From Halococcus morrhuae DSM 1307 (GTDB lineage Archaea > Halobacteriota > Halobacteria > Halobacteriales > Halococcaceae), in NCBI RefSeq assembly GCF_000336695.1, contig NZ_AOMC01000043.1, positions 4,956 to 56,683 on the forward strand: a DNA stretch of 51,728 nt. Direction: 5' to 3'. Both the position numbers and the translations under genes were made by a program. The notes beneath the pieces were generated by a model that worked only from the letters and a program-made list of their open reading frames with translations, searched no databases and had not been told where the DNA came from. Positions 8,649-17,510 of this stretch are shown one piece after another (position 1 is the first letter of the stretch; each line of letters begins with the position of its first letter).

Positions 8649-8720
8649 TGGACTCGTCGGGATTCGAACCCGAGGCCTTCTCCTTGCGAAGGAGACGATC
8701 TACCACTGATCTACGAGCCC
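8649..8720 (-). tRNA. tRNA-Ala (anticodon CGC)
   Basis: This is a 72-nt cloverleaf without encoded CCA. The acceptor GGGCTCG pairs with CGAGTCC with one G-U pair, and the discriminator is A. The anticodon loop TTCGCAA gives anticodon CGC, reading GCG. The T loop is TTCGAAT. There is no intron. It begins 10 nt after the rhomboid gene on the same strand. Confidence 0.95.
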
Positions 8721-8730
8721 GCGTCCCGTT

Positions 8731-9339
8731 CTACCCGGGCGGTCCGCTTGTATGTTGTGTTTGCCCGCGACGCCGGTTCGTCCCCAAGACGCCGAGGCGA
8801 CCGGTGAGCAGCCCGAGCAGGAAGCCGGTGAAATGCGCCACCAGTGCCACACCCGGCGCACCGGTCAGTAGCGTGACGACGACCGCGAGCAGCGCGAACA
8901 GCACGAGCTGGGTGCGCCGGCGTAGTCGGAGCACGTCGAGCACCGAACTCGACACCGGGTTGGCGGCGACGAGATAGCCGAGGAAGGCGAAGATCGCACC
9001 GCTCGCGCCGAGCACGCGACTGCCGGGCAACAGCGTGATCTGGGCGAGTCCCGAGAGCGCGCCGGTCGCGATGAAGAAGGCGTGATAGCGCGCGGTCGTC
9101 GTGAACGACTCGACGATCAACCCCACGAGGACGAGCATGGCCGCGTTGCCGAGCAAATGGGGCAGACTCCCGTGAGCGTAGATGCTCGTCAACAGCGTCC
9201 ACGGTCGGAGTGGGACGGTCGGCCCGAGTACGAAGAGAAACCCCATCGCGCCGATCAGCCCGGCGACCTGCTGGCCGAGAAAGACGACGGCCATCACCGC
9301 GAGCGTCTGGACGGTCGGACTGCCCCCGAGACGAGCCAT
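8731..9339 (-). CDS. rhomboid family intramembrane serine protease
   Basis: This 202-residue protein has six hydrophobic segments. The first membrane loop carries HGSLPHLLGNAAML, the catalytic Ser lies in GASGAIFAFLGY (GxSG) and the catalytic His in the last helix, VAHFTGFLLG. Rhomboids cleave transmembrane segments of substrate proteins within the bilayer. All expected catalytic elements are present, so it should be active. It lies upstream of tRNA-Ala and downstream of the EF-1alpha/S10 pair, a location that says nothing about substrates. Confidence 0.9.
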   Translation of the reverse strand: MARLGGSPTVQTLAVMAVVFLGQQVAGLIGAMGFLFVLGPTVPLRPWTLLTSIYAHGSLPHLLGNAAMLVLVGLIVESFTTTARYHAFFIATGALSGLAQITLLPGSRVLGASGAIFAFLGYLVAANPVSSSVLDVLRLRRRTQLVLFALLAVVVTLLTGAPGVALVAHFTGFLLGLLTGRLGVLGTNRRRGQTQHTSGPPG

Positions 9340-9395
9340 ACGCCCTCCTCACGGCTGGGGATGGAAAGCGTTGCGGGTGAAAACCGGTAAAATCC

Positions 9396-9704
9396 TCAGT
9401 CTTCGAGGACGATCTCGATGCTGACGTCGTTTGGCACCTGAATGCGCATGAGCTGGCGGAGTGCGCGCTCGTCGGCGTCGAGGTCGATGAGCCGCTTGTG
9501 GACGCGCATCTCCCAGTGCTCCCACGTCGCGGTCCCCTCACCGTCGGGCGATTTCCGTGCCGGGACTTCGAGCTCCTTCGTCGGCAGCGGGATCGGCCCG
9601 CTGAGGTTGACCCCGGTCTTGGTGGCGATCTCGCGAACGTCGTCACAGATGTCGTCCAGATCCTCGGGGCTCGTGCCGGCGAGGCGGACTCGCGCCTGCT
9701 GCAT
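9396..9704 (-). CDS. rpsJ: 30S ribosomal protein S10 (uS10)
   Basis: This 102-residue component of the small-subunit head starts [18 protein letters not shown]. It contains the uS10 signatures [20 protein letters not shown] and [12 protein letters not shown]. Its ATG overlaps the TAA of the EF-1alpha gene by one base (TAATG), the usual archaeal tuf-rps10 coupling. No own promoter is seen. Confidence 0.97.
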   Translation of the reverse strand: MQQARVRLAGTSPEDLDDICDDVREIATKTGVNLSGPIPLPTKELEVPARKSPDGEGTATWEHWEMRVHKRLIDLDADERALRQLMRIQVPNDVSIEIVLED

Positions 9705-10969
9705 TATGCTTCGTCGACCGAGAGCACTTTGCCGGCGGCGATGGTCTGACCCATGTCGCGGATGGCGAAGCTCCCGAGTTCGGGGATCTCGCCCGATGGC
9801 TCGATGCTGAGCGGTTTCTGCGGGCGCACGGTGACGACGGCGGCATCACCCGACTGGATGAAGTCGGGCTCCTCCTCGGCGACCTCGCCGCTTGCCGGGT
9901 CGATCTTCGAGTCGATCGACTCGATCGTGCAGGCGACCTGCGTCGTGTGGGCGTGGAACACAGGCGTGTAGCCCGACGTAATCACGCTCGGATGCTGCAT
10001 CACGACGACCTGTGCCTGGAACGTCTCGGCGACCGTCGGCGGGTCGTCGGCCGGACCACAGACGTCACCGCGGCGGATGTCGTCCTTGCCGATGCCGCGG
10101 ACGTTGAAGCCGACGTTGTCGCCCGGCTCGGCGTTGGGGACCTCCTCGTGGTGCATCTCGACGGTCTTGACCTCGCCGCCGACGTCGCTCGGCTGGAAGG
10201 AGACGTTGTCCCCGGTCTCCAGAACACCGGTCTCGACGCGGCCCACCGGTACCGTACCGATGCCCGAGATGGTGTAGACGTCCTGAATCGGCAGCCGAAG
10301 CGGCGCGTCCGTCGGCGGCTTCGGCTCGGGCAGGTCGTTGAGTGCCTCCAGCACCGTCTCGCCGTCGTACCACGACGTGTTGTCGGAGCTCTCGGCGATG
10401 TTGTCGCCCTCGAACGCCGACACCGGGATGAACCCCGCGTTGTCGGTGTCGAAGCTGACCTGATCGAGCAGGCCCTTGACTTCCTCGACGGCCTCGTCGT
10501 AGCGGTTCTCCTCGTAGTCGACGAGGTCCATCTTGTTGACCGCGATGATGAGCTCGTTGATGCCCAGCGTGCGGGCGAGGAAGACGTGCTCCTGAGTCTG
10601 GGGCTGGACGCCGTCGTCCGCGGCGACGACGAGCACGGCGTTGTCGGCCTGGCTCGCGCCCGTGATCATGTTCTTCACGAAGTCGCGGTGGCCAGGGGTG
10701 TCGACGATGGTGAAGTAGTACTCGTCCGTGTCGAACTCCTGGTGGGCGATATCGATCGTGACACCGCGCTCTCGCTCCTCGGCGAGGTTGTCCATCACGT
10801 AGGCGAACTCGAAGCCACCCTTGCCCTGTTCTTCGGCTTCCTCTTTGTGCTGTTCGATGACGTGCTCGGGAACGTTCCCCGTCTCGTAGAGGAGTCGTCC
10901 GACGAGCGTGCTCTTTCCGTGGTCGACGTGGCCGATGACGGCCAAGTTCTGGTGTGGTTTGTCTGCCAT
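9704..10969 (-). CDS. tuf: translation elongation factor EF-1 alpha
   Basis: This 421-residue GTPase delivers aminoacyl-tRNA to the ribosome. G motifs are visible: GHVDHGKST (P-loop, near residue 13), the switch I region [14 protein letters not shown] and NKMD. Domains 2 and 3 follow, with [15 protein letters not shown]. The start is the ATG at 10969 ([15 protein letters not shown]); the open frame continues 31 codons upstream, but family starts and the promoter exclude these. The upstream run GTTTTAACC (near 11023-11031) is a TATA candidate about 58 nt before the ATG, implying a short leader. Co-transcribed with rpsJ. Confidence 0.97.
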   Translation of the reverse strand: MADKPHQNLAVIGHVDHGKSTLVGRLLYETGNVPEHVIEQHKEEAEEQGKGGFEFAYVMDNLAEERERGVTIDIAHQEFDTDEYYFTIVDTPGHRDFVKNMITGASQADNAVLVVAADDGVQPQTQEHVFLARTLGINELIIAVNKMDLVDYEENRYDEAVEEVKGLLDQVSFDTDNAGFIPVSAFEGDNIAESSDNTSWYDGETVLEALNDLPEPKPPTDAPLRLPIQDVYTISGIGTVPVGRVETGVLETGDNVSFQPSDVGGEVKTVEMHHEEVPNAEPGDNVGFNVRGIGKDDIRRGDVCGPADDPPTVAETFQAQVVVMQHPSVITSGYTPVFHAHTTQVACTIESIDSKIDPASGEVAEEEPDFIQSGDAAVVTVRPQKPLSIEPSGEIPELGSFAIRDMGQTIAAGKVLSVDEA

Positions 10970-11101
10970 TGGTGTCTCACGCGCAGGGGCGCTATGTCGG
11001 ATGTTTACTGTGGTTCCGGTTAAAACGATTACGATACCTCCCGCAGCGAATCGGGCGCACACGGCCGATTCGACCCGACTGTCGACGGTTTCGGTCTCGT
11101 C

Positions 11102-12052
11102 TCAGGGCAGTCGGCCGATGTCGGCGAGCACCGCCGACGCCGTCGCCCGTCCGCCCGCACCGCGCCCGCTGAGGTTCAACTGCCCGGCGTGGCGCGTCTC
11201 CAGCTGGACGATGTTCTGGGTGCCCGTCACCGCGAGCGTCCCGTGCTCGGGGACGAGTCGCGGGCCGACGCGCACGGTCGGATCCTCGCCGTCGGTGACT
11301 TCGCCGACGAGTCGCACCGTCCGTCCGTCCTCGCTCGCCAGATCGAGCGCGCTCGGCGTGAGTCGCGTGATCCCCTCGACCTGCGCATCGTCGAGAGTCA
11401 CGTCGCCGTCGCCGAGTACGTTCGCGAGGATGACGCACTTGAGCGCGGCGTCGGTGCCCTCGACGTCGAAGGTAGGGTCGGTTTCGGCCACCCCGAGATC
11501 CTGGGCCTCGGCGAGCACGTGCTCGTAATCCAACCCTTCGGCGCTCATTCGTGAGAGGACGAAGTTCGCCGTCCCGTTGAGAACGCCACGGACCGCCGTC
11601 ACGTCCTCCGAACCGAGATCGGCGATGGTCGAGAGGATCGGGATCGCCCCGCCGACCGTCGCCTCGAACAGGACCGTTCCCGCGCTGTCACGTTCCGCGG
11701 CGCGGAGATCGCCGTAGCGCTCGGCAACCGGTCCCTTGTTCGCCAGCACAACGTGCGCGTCGCGGGCGAGCGCGCGCTCGGCGTGGGAGAACCCGGGTTC
11801 GGCGTCGCCGAGCGTCGTCGGCGTGGCCTCGACGAGGACATCGTACTCGCTGGCGAGGGCATGCTCCCGGTCGCCTGATCCGACGGTGCCGCGCTCGGCT
11901 TTGCGATCGAGAACGGTTGTGACGTCGAGACCGTTCTCGTCGACGGCAGCGCTCGTCGAGTCGGCGATCGCAGTCACACGATGGCCGTAGCTTCCGGCGA
12001 GTTCGCAGACCGCGCGCCCGACCGCACCACAGCCGACGACGGCGATGTTCAT
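11102..12052 (-). CDS. hom: homoserine dehydrogenase
   Basis: This 316-residue enzyme reduces aspartate semialdehyde to homoserine with NAD(P)H, feeding threonine and methionine synthesis. The Rossmann motif VVGCGAVGRAV is at residues 5-15, LANKGPVAERY near 100 holds the conserved catalytic Lys, and GVLNGTANFVLSRM lies in the substrate domain. It lacks a C-terminal ACT domain. That role may be played by the ACT protein encoded just upstream, whose stop overlaps this start (ATGA), pointing to coupled translation and probably feedback control. Confidence 0.92.
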   Translation of the reverse strand: MNIAVVGCGAVGRAVCELAGSYGHRVTAIADSTSAAVDENGLDVTTVLDRKAERGTVGSGDREHALASEYDVLVEATPTTLGDAEPGFSHAERALARDAHVVLANKGPVAERYGDLRAAERDSAGTVLFEATVGGAIPILSTIADLGSEDVTAVRGVLNGTANFVLSRMSAEGLDYEHVLAEAQDLGVAETDPTFDVEGTDAALKCVILANVLGDGDVTLDDAQVEGITRLTPSALDLASEDGRTVRLVGEVTDGEDPTVRVGPRLVPEHGTLAVTGTQNIVQLETRHAGQLNLSGRGAGGRATASAVLADIGRLP

Positions 12053-12576
12053 CGGTCGCCCCCTGCGAGCGGCTCGACGAGGTGGAGGTCCTTCTCGTCG
12101 GCGAGTTCGCGAACGGTATCGAGCGCGCGCTCGCGCTGGCCGGTCTCGGTCGCGAGCCGGAGTCGCGCGCTCGACGGTTCGTCGGTGCCGGCCGGTGCCG
12201 AGAGCGCGACGTCGGCCACGGCGGCGTTCGCCTGCTCGACGCGCGAGAGCGTATCCGAGAGGTCGGTCTCGACGAGATCGCCGATGAGCACGACCGAAAG
12301 TTCCTCGCCGTAGCGCTCCGCGCCCGCCCGGATGACGTTGACGCCGGCCTCGCGGAGCGCGCTCACGATCGTCTCGAAGCGCTCGGGCGTCGCCTCCAGA
12401 TCGACCTCGACGGGGATGTGGCCGCGCGGCGTGAGCGAGCCGCGCTCGTGGAAGATCGAGAGCAGATTGCCGCCGTTGTCGGCGATGGGTGCGAGCGCAC
12501 GGAGCAGCTCGCCGGGTTCGTCGACGAGTTCGAGGCGCACGGTGTAGGCCGAGCGCGATTCCGACGCGTCGCTCAT
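12049..12576 (-). CDS. ACT-domain amino-acid-binding regulatory protein
   Basis: This 175-residue soluble protein begins YTVRLELVDEPGELLRALAPIADNGG from about residue 11 (quoted in part: VDEPGELLRALAPIA), a textbook ACT start. A second half resembles a further regulatory domain (ELSVVLIGDLVETDLSDT). It overlaps hom by 4 nt. In most organisms an ACT domain is fused to homoserine dehydrogenase or aspartokinase and binds threonine or another end product. Here it is a separate subunit candidate, which is inference. A TATA-like GTGTTTATC lies roughly 60 nt upstream of the ATG. Confidence 0.85.
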   Translation of the reverse strand: MSDASESRSAYTVRLELVDEPGELLRALAPIADNGGNLLSIFHERGSLTPRGHIPVEVDLEATPERFETIVSALREAGVNVIRAGAERYGEELSVVLIGDLVETDLSDTLSRVEQANAAVADVALSAPAGTDEPSSARLRLATETGQRERALDTVRELADEKDLHLVEPLAGGDR

Positions 12577-12699
12577 CGTTCCCCACCCGTCGGCCGCTCG
12601 ACTCGATGCATACCACGCTGTCACACAGCGGCAGTGATAAACACCAGCGTTTCCGCTCGCGTCCGAACCGTTTAGGCCGCCCGCGCTGCTATCGGCCGC

Positions 12700-12918
12700 A
12701 TGTCCGTCGCCTATCAGATCGTGGACGTTCTCATCGCAGGGGTGGTCGCCGGCCTCTCGGCGTTCGTCCTCAGCGCCATCACGCCGCGATTTTCCGTCAC
12801 CATTGGTGTGATCCTCGCGAGCATGTATTACTTCTCGCGCAACCCCTGGGGCTCCCAGAGTGGTGACGATCTCAACCGCCGGATCGACGATCTCTACGAT
12901 CGCTATCTGCCGTTTTGA
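12700..12918 (+). CDS. small membrane protein (72 aa), unknown
   Basis: One long hydrophobic stretch (residues 6-26), a second (31-44) and an acidic amphipathic tail ending DDLYDRYLPF can be seen. The family is not recognised, but the box GTTTAGGC is centred 27 nt before the ATG, as in the window's other leaderless genes, which supports expression. It is divergent from the ACT-hom pair. Confidence 0.7.
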   Translation: MSVAYQIVDVLIAGVVAGLSAFVLSAITPRFSVTIGVILASMYYFSRNPWGSQSGDDLNRRIDDLYDRYLPF

Positions 12919-13315
12919 GTTGATCGAGCCGCCGTGTCGCGGCCGCGGTGCGGTGGCTGTGCGGTGGTGGTTTTCGGTTCCTGGCGGATGAAGGGCGAAC
13001 GAGTGAACGTAGTGAGCGAGTGAGGGCTTCTGCGGTGCTGTGCGGTTTGCGGTAGCGGATGTCCGGGCGAGTGAAACGAGCGCGGTTCACGAGAGACGTG
13101 GTCCGAGACGCCAAAGGCGTCTCGTCATCACGAGAGAGTTCCGCCCTCTCGAACGACTTCGCGTCTCTCTGGCTCTCGTTCACTCCCTGCGGTCGTTCAC
13201 GAGAACACTGCGAACGAGGCCGGAGGCCGAGTGAGCAGGTCTTTTTAGTCCAGGTTTTTGCGACGAGCGGTGGCCGACCGCAGGGAGGCCACCCGAGGAG
13301 TAAAAAAGTGGAGTT
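12919..13315. repeat. gene-free spacer with mosaic repeat blocks
   Basis: No gene is seen. Segments 12980-12998 and 13021-13043 recur inverted at 38918-38936 (19 of 19) and 38881-38903 (one mismatch). Segment 13238-13263 recurs inverted at 131-156. A six-A run at 13302-13307, just past the aEF-2 stop codon, gives a T tract on the minus strand that may end the aEF-2 transcript. Confidence 0.75.
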
Positions 13316-15502
13316 CTAGAAGTAGTCGACGCTCGCGGGCAGTTCGAGCTTCATGCCCTTGCGCTCGCGGATTTCCATGATCGTGTCGGGCTGGAGATTG
13401 TCGGCCATCACCTGGAAGCCGGCGTTCTCGGTGTTCCAGGAGGCACGACCCTCGGTGGCCGAGCGGATGTCGGAGGCGAAGCCGATCATCTCGTCGACCG
13501 GGGCGACGCCCTCGACGACCATCAGATCGCCTTCCTGATACATGTCGTCGACGCGGCCACGGCGACCCTGGAGCTCGCCGGAGGCGGGACCCATGTGCTC
13601 GCTCGGGACGTCGATGCGGACGTTCTGGATCGGTTCGAGCATCGAGATGCGGCCGTCGATGAGTGCGCCGTGGACGGCCTGGCGAACGGCCGGAATGACC
13701 TGTGCCGGACCGCGGTGGATGGCGTCCTCGTGGAGGCGGGCGTCTTCGAGACGGATGAGCGTCCCCTGGACGGGTTCGGCGGCCAGCGGGCCGTCATCGA
13801 GTGCCTCTTCCCAGCCCTCGACGACGAGTTCCATCGTCTCGTTGAGATGCTGGATGCCCTTCGTGTCGTCGACGAGGATGTTGGTCCCGTGGATGGTCTC
13901 GATCTCCTGGGAGGTGTCCTTGTCCATGCCCGCTTCCTGGAGCGCCTCGCGGCGTTCGGTTTCGGGCATGTCCATCGACGCCTCGCCGCGTTTGAGCGTC
14001 TCGGTGATCTCCTTCGAGAGCGGTTCGACGGTCAGATAGAACCGGTTGTGCCGGTTCGGCGACTGACCTTCGACCGTGTCGGAGGGCTGCTGGACGGCCT
14101 CGCGGAAGACGACGATCGGCTCACCCGTGGTGACGGGGATACCCTGATTGCGCTCGATACGCTGGGTAATCACTTCGAGGTGGAGCTCGCCCTGCCCCGA
14201 GATCAGGTGTTCGCCGGTGTCCTCGTTGATCTCGATCCGGATCGTGGGGTCCTCCTTCGAGACCTGCTGGAGTGTCTCGATCAGTTTCGGGAGGTCGTCC
14301 ATGTTCTGTGCCTCGACGGATTTGGTGATCACCGGCTCGGAGATGTGCTCGATCGACTCGAACGGCGTCATCTCCGACGACGATACCGTGGAGCCGGCGA
14401 TCGCGTCACGAAGGCCGGTGACGGCGGCGATGTTGCCTGCGGGGACGCGCTCGACCTCCTCGCGCTCGCCACCCATGAAGATCCCGACCGACTGGATGCG
14501 GTTCGTGCCGGCGGTGCCGGAGACGTAGAGGTCCTGACCGCGTTCGAGCGTTCCCGAGAACAGTCGTCCGGTGGCGATCTCACCGGCGTGGGGGTCGATA
14601 CCGATGTCGGTCACCATGAAGACGACATCACCCTCGTCGTCGACGAGACGCATCCCCTCGGCGAGTTCGGTCGTGTCGTCGCCACGCCAGACGGTCGGTA
14701 CCCGTTCGGGCTGGGCCTTGACCGGGTTCGGGAAGTGTTCGGCGACCATGTCGAGCACGACCGTCGAGAGCGGCGAGTATTCGCGCAGCTCGTCGATCTC
14801 GTCGTTGCGGTTGTAGTCGATGATGTCGGCGAAGTCGATGCCCGTCGCCTGCATCTGGGGGACGCTGGTCGCCCAGTTGTAGAGCGCCGAGCCGAAGGCC
14901 ACAGTCCCGTCCTGAACGGAGACCTGCCAGCCTTCCTCCTCGTATTTCTCCTCGGCCATCCCACGGATGAGCTCGTTGACGTCGCCGATCACGGTTTGGA
15001 GGCGCTCCTGCATCTCCTCGGGGCCTTCCTGGAGCTCGTTGATGAGCCGGTCGACCTTGTTGATGAACAGCGCGGGTTTGACGCCCTCGCGGAGCGCCTG
15101 GCGCAGCACGGTCTCGGTCTGGGGCATCGTCCCCTCGACCGCGTCGACCACCACCAAGGCCCCGTCGACCGCGCGCATCGCCCGCGTCACGTCGCCGCCG
15201 AAGTCGACGTGACCGGGGGTATCGATGAGGTTGATGAGGTGGTTGGTCTCTTGGTACTCGTGGGTCATCGAGACGTTCGCCGCGTCGATGGTAATTCCCC
15301 GTTCCTGCTCGTCCTCCTCGGTGTCCATCGCCAGCTGCTCGCCGGCGAGGTCCGAGGAGATCATGCCCGCGCCCGCGAGCAGGTTGTCGGTGAGGGTGGT
15401 TTTGCCGTGGTCGATGTGTGCGGCGATGGCGATGTTCCGGATGTTCTCCGGATTGTCCATCAGCCGTTCGCATTCCTGAACGATCTTCTTACGTCGGCCC
15501 AT
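13316..15502 (-). CDS. fusA: translation elongation factor aEF-2
   Basis: This 728-residue GTPase drives ribosomal translocation. Motifs include [39 protein letters not shown] and NKVDRLI. In domain [18 protein letters not shown] holds the His expected to be modified to diphthamide. The start at 15502 ([15 protein letters not shown]) fits the family; ten extra codons upstream are an open extension. The run CCCTTTTGACC about 28-35 nt upstream is the likely promoter box, so the mRNA is near-leaderless. In related genomes this gene lies close to rps7; here the DUF6230/DUF6114-like cluster and one plus-strand gene separate them. Confidence 0.97.
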   Translation of the reverse strand: MGRRKKIVQECERLMDNPENIRNIAIAAHIDHGKTTLTDNLLAGAGMISSDLAGEQLAMDTEEDEQERGITIDAANVSMTHEYQETNHLINLIDTPGHVDFGGDVTRAMRAVDGALVVVDAVEGTMPQTETVLRQALREGVKPALFINKVDRLINELQEGPEEMQERLQTVIGDVNELIRGMAEEKYEEEGWQVSVQDGTVAFGSALYNWATSVPQMQATGIDFADIIDYNRNDEIDELREYSPLSTVVLDMVAEHFPNPVKAQPERVPTVWRGDDTTELAEGMRLVDDEGDVVFMVTDIGIDPHAGEIATGRLFSGTLERGQDLYVSGTAGTNRIQSVGIFMGGEREEVERVPAGNIAAVTGLRDAIAGSTVSSSEMTPFESIEHISEPVITKSVEAQNMDDLPKLIETLQQVSKEDPTIRIEINEDTGEHLISGQGELHLEVITQRIERNQGIPVTTGEPIVVFREAVQQPSDTVEGQSPNRHNRFYLTVEPLSKEITETLKRGEASMDMPETERREALQEAGMDKDTSQEIETIHGTNILVDDTKGIQHLNETMELVVEGWEEALDDGPLAAEPVQGTLIRLEDARLHEDAIHRGPAQVIPAVRQAVHGALIDGRISMLEPIQNVRIDVPSEHMGPASGELQGRRGRVDDMYQEGDLMVVEGVAPVDEMIGFASDIRSATEGRASWNTENAGFQVMADNLQPDTIMEIRERKGMKLELPASVDYF

Positions 15503-15747
15503 TATGCGAATTCGTATCGGAAGGAGGGTCAAAAGGGTGCTGTTTCCAGTCCCGGAGCCGATGACGTCGGGAAATTCGGCCGGCTTCGCTACTCACGACG
15601 AATAGAAATCGAACGACGAACCGTCGTGACACACAGCGCCCGACGAAAGCGGAACGGGATCGAGAGTCCGGCCCGATCACGAACTCCGGCGGGCGTCTTG
15701 CCCCCGACACAAGAATCATACCGCCACAGCCCGTGTTAATAGAACAC

Positions 15748-16497
15748 ATGGACGTTCGCGTGCATTCGCCCGGTCCGGCGGACCCGTTCCTGGGGGCGCA
15801 GGATCTCTTCACGACCGAACACGACCTCGCGCTCCCGGTTCACGTCCACGTTCGCACCGATCCCGATTCACGGACGTGGAGCGCTCACTACGACGACCGG
15901 CATGTGCTCAACATTTCCCGTCAGACCGCGACCAGCGCGATGGCGCGCCCGCTCGCGCTCCACGAATACTCACATATGCGTCGGTACGAGCAGTCGCATC
16001 CGTCACATATCCAATCGACCACGGAGGCGCTCACGCTCGCGCTCGCGGGCCACTCGGTCGAGCGCCGGCGACTCGTCCACTGCCATCAGATCGCGAACCA
16101 CATGAAGGACATCTACGCCGACGACATCACCCTGAGCGTTGGACCGGCCGACAGGCTCGTGTCCTTCCTCGAATCGAGTCTCGCGGGTGCGATCGCCGAC
16201 AGACCGGTCGACCCGCCCCGCTGGACGCGGCTGACGCCCGCGGCCGACCCCGAGATCACGGCCGTCAACGCGGCCTTCGCGCTCGCCCTCCTGGAACGCC
16301 ACGACTGCATCGCCGACGATCACCGCCTCTACGACCTCGCCCACGCCGCCGCCAACGACGCTCCGGGAACCGATCTCGCAGCGTTCAAACACCGCTTTCG
16401 AGAGCTCGTCGACGATCCCGACGAGAGCCAGTACCGACAGGCGCTCGTCGACGCGACCCGCGAATACGCCCTCCAGACGGGTTCCGCCGCCGACTGA
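15748..16497 (+). CDS. DUF5781-like protein with HExxH zinc-peptidase motif
   Basis: This 249-residue protein carries HEYSHMRRYEQSH around residue 74, an HExxH motif typical of zinc metallopeptidases. A later acidic stretch could supply the third ligand. No signal peptide or membrane helix is visible, so it would act in the cytosol. I associate it with the haloarchaeal family DUF5781, commonly found beside the aEF-2 gene; this is from memory. A GTG at 15733 is an alternative start. ATG 15748 is preferred because MDVRVHSPGP starts the conserved-looking part. Peptidase activity is inferred from the motif alone. Confidence 0.75.
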   Translation: MDVRVHSPGPADPFLGAQDLFTTEHDLALPVHVHVRTDPDSRTWSAHYDDRHVLNISRQTATSAMARPLALHEYSHMRRYEQSHPSHIQSTTEALTLALAGHSVERRRLVHCHQIANHMKDIYADDITLSVGPADRLVSFLESSLAGAIADRPVDPPRWTRLTPAADPEITAVNAAFALALLERHDCIADDHRLYDLAHAAANDAPGTDLAAFKHRFRELVDDPDESQYRQALVDATREYALQTGSAAD

Positions 16498-16514
16498 CGG
16501 ACCCGACACCGTGC

Positions 16515-17045
16515 TCAATCGGCGGTTTCGTTCCCGTCGGCCGGCTCGCCGGCCGGGAACTCCTCGACGGCGACGGTCGATCGCTCCGTCGTGGTCCGTT
16601 CGGTCGCCGACGGGGTCGTTATCGGCGTGTTCCGTGTCGACCGCGCTGTGTCCCGCGTCGACGAGCGATTGGGTACCGATGCGTCCGTCGTCGGTGGTGC
16701 GACCGTCACCACGATCTCCGTCGAGGGGTCGGTCGGCGTTGTCGGCGTCGAAACGTTCCCCGAGCCGCCACCGTCTCCCGGCACACGCCCGTCGGTCGGT
16801 CCACCGGTGTCGAACGCACCCATCACGACCGGATAGGCCACCGCCCCGGCGACGGCGACCAACACGGCCACCAGCACCACCGTCGCGACCGTCGTAGTGA
16901 TGCCGTCAAGCGACGATCGTTCAGGGGATGCGGCTCCGTCGTTCGACCCGAAGCGTCGCTCGCCGTTGCTTGACGCCGTATCGGACGACCCGAACAGCGA
17001 TTCGTCCTCGTCGCCGAAGACGAACCCGTCGTCATCGTCGCTCAT
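16515..17045 (-). CDS. single-pass membrane protein with Ser/Thr/Pro stalk
   Basis: This 176-residue protein has an acidic cytoplasmic N-terminus with SLFGSSDTASS. One transmembrane helix follows (about residues 50-72, ending AYPVVMGAF), then an extracellular Gly/Thr/Ser/Pro-rich stalk. The segment before and through the helix resembles the part of the 17507-19534 product around its fifth helix (DDGLFG, then AFAHPFMTAA), suggesting common origin. It is the last gene of the four-gene minus-strand cluster, 90 nt after the 17136-17510 gene. The family is not recognised; the stalk is probably glycosylated. Confidence 0.7.
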   Translation of the reverse strand: MSDDDDGFVFGDEDESLFGSSDTASSNGERRFGSNDGAASPERSSLDGITTTVATVVLVAVLVAVAGAVAYPVVMGAFDTGGPTDGRVPGDGGGSGNVSTPTTPTDPSTEIVVTVAPPTTDASVPNRSSTRDTARSTRNTPITTPSATERTTTERSTVAVEEFPAGEPADGNETAD

Positions 17046-17135
17046 CGGCCCACCCGTGCTGGACGGACGGTGGGGGGACAAGGGACGCGGGACGCAGTCG
17101 ATGCTGTCATCGGTTGCACTCGACCGCGCGGGGAG

Positions 17136-17510
17136 TTAGCTCTCCGCCTCGGGCTGCCAGGCATAGCAGAGGTTGCCGCCGAGGATCGAGAGCACCACGC
17201 CGAGGACGGCTCCGAGCGGCGTGCCGACGAGCGAAACGACGACGGAGACGACGCCGGCCACGCCGAGCAGCCCCGCGAGATCGGGTTCGACGAGCGCGAA
17301 GACGCCACAGAGAAAGGTCGCCGTCGCCGCGACGAGTGCGAACGCCGACGGGCTGGCTCGGGCGAACGTGATCCCCATCGAAAATATCAGCACGAACGCG
17401 ACGGTGACGCCACCGAGTGCCAACAGCACGCCGCCGAGAAACGGCCGCGATGCCCGCCACTCGCCGAACCGTGCCCGATGGGCCGACAGCCCCAGCCGTT
17501 CGGTGCTCAT
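17136..17510 (-). CDS. four-helix membrane protein, DUF6114-like
   Basis: This 124-residue protein has a cytoplasmic start with RFGEWRASRPFLGG, four hydrophobic helices (about residues 24-46, 52-69, 74-93 and 96-115) and a final GGNLCYAWQPE. The RxxWRxSRPFxGG opening and the (C/A)(Y/F)AWxP end are the pattern I associate with DUF6114, a membrane family paired with DUF6230 in actinobacteria. The same module forms the N-terminus of the protein encoded just upstream, whose stop overlaps this start (ATGA). Function unknown; possibly a membrane partner or exporter-like scaffold for the DUF6230-type proteins. Confidence 0.75.
   Translation of the reverse strand: MSTERLGLSAHRARFGEWRASRPFLGGVLLALGGVTVAFVLIFSMGITFARASPSAFALVAATATFLCGVFALVEPDLAGLLGVAGVVSVVVSLVGTPLGAVLGVVLSILGGNLCYAWQPEAES

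Noticed and set aside
9947-11023. 358-aa plus-strand frame
   Set aside because: Antisense shadow of the EF-1alpha gene.
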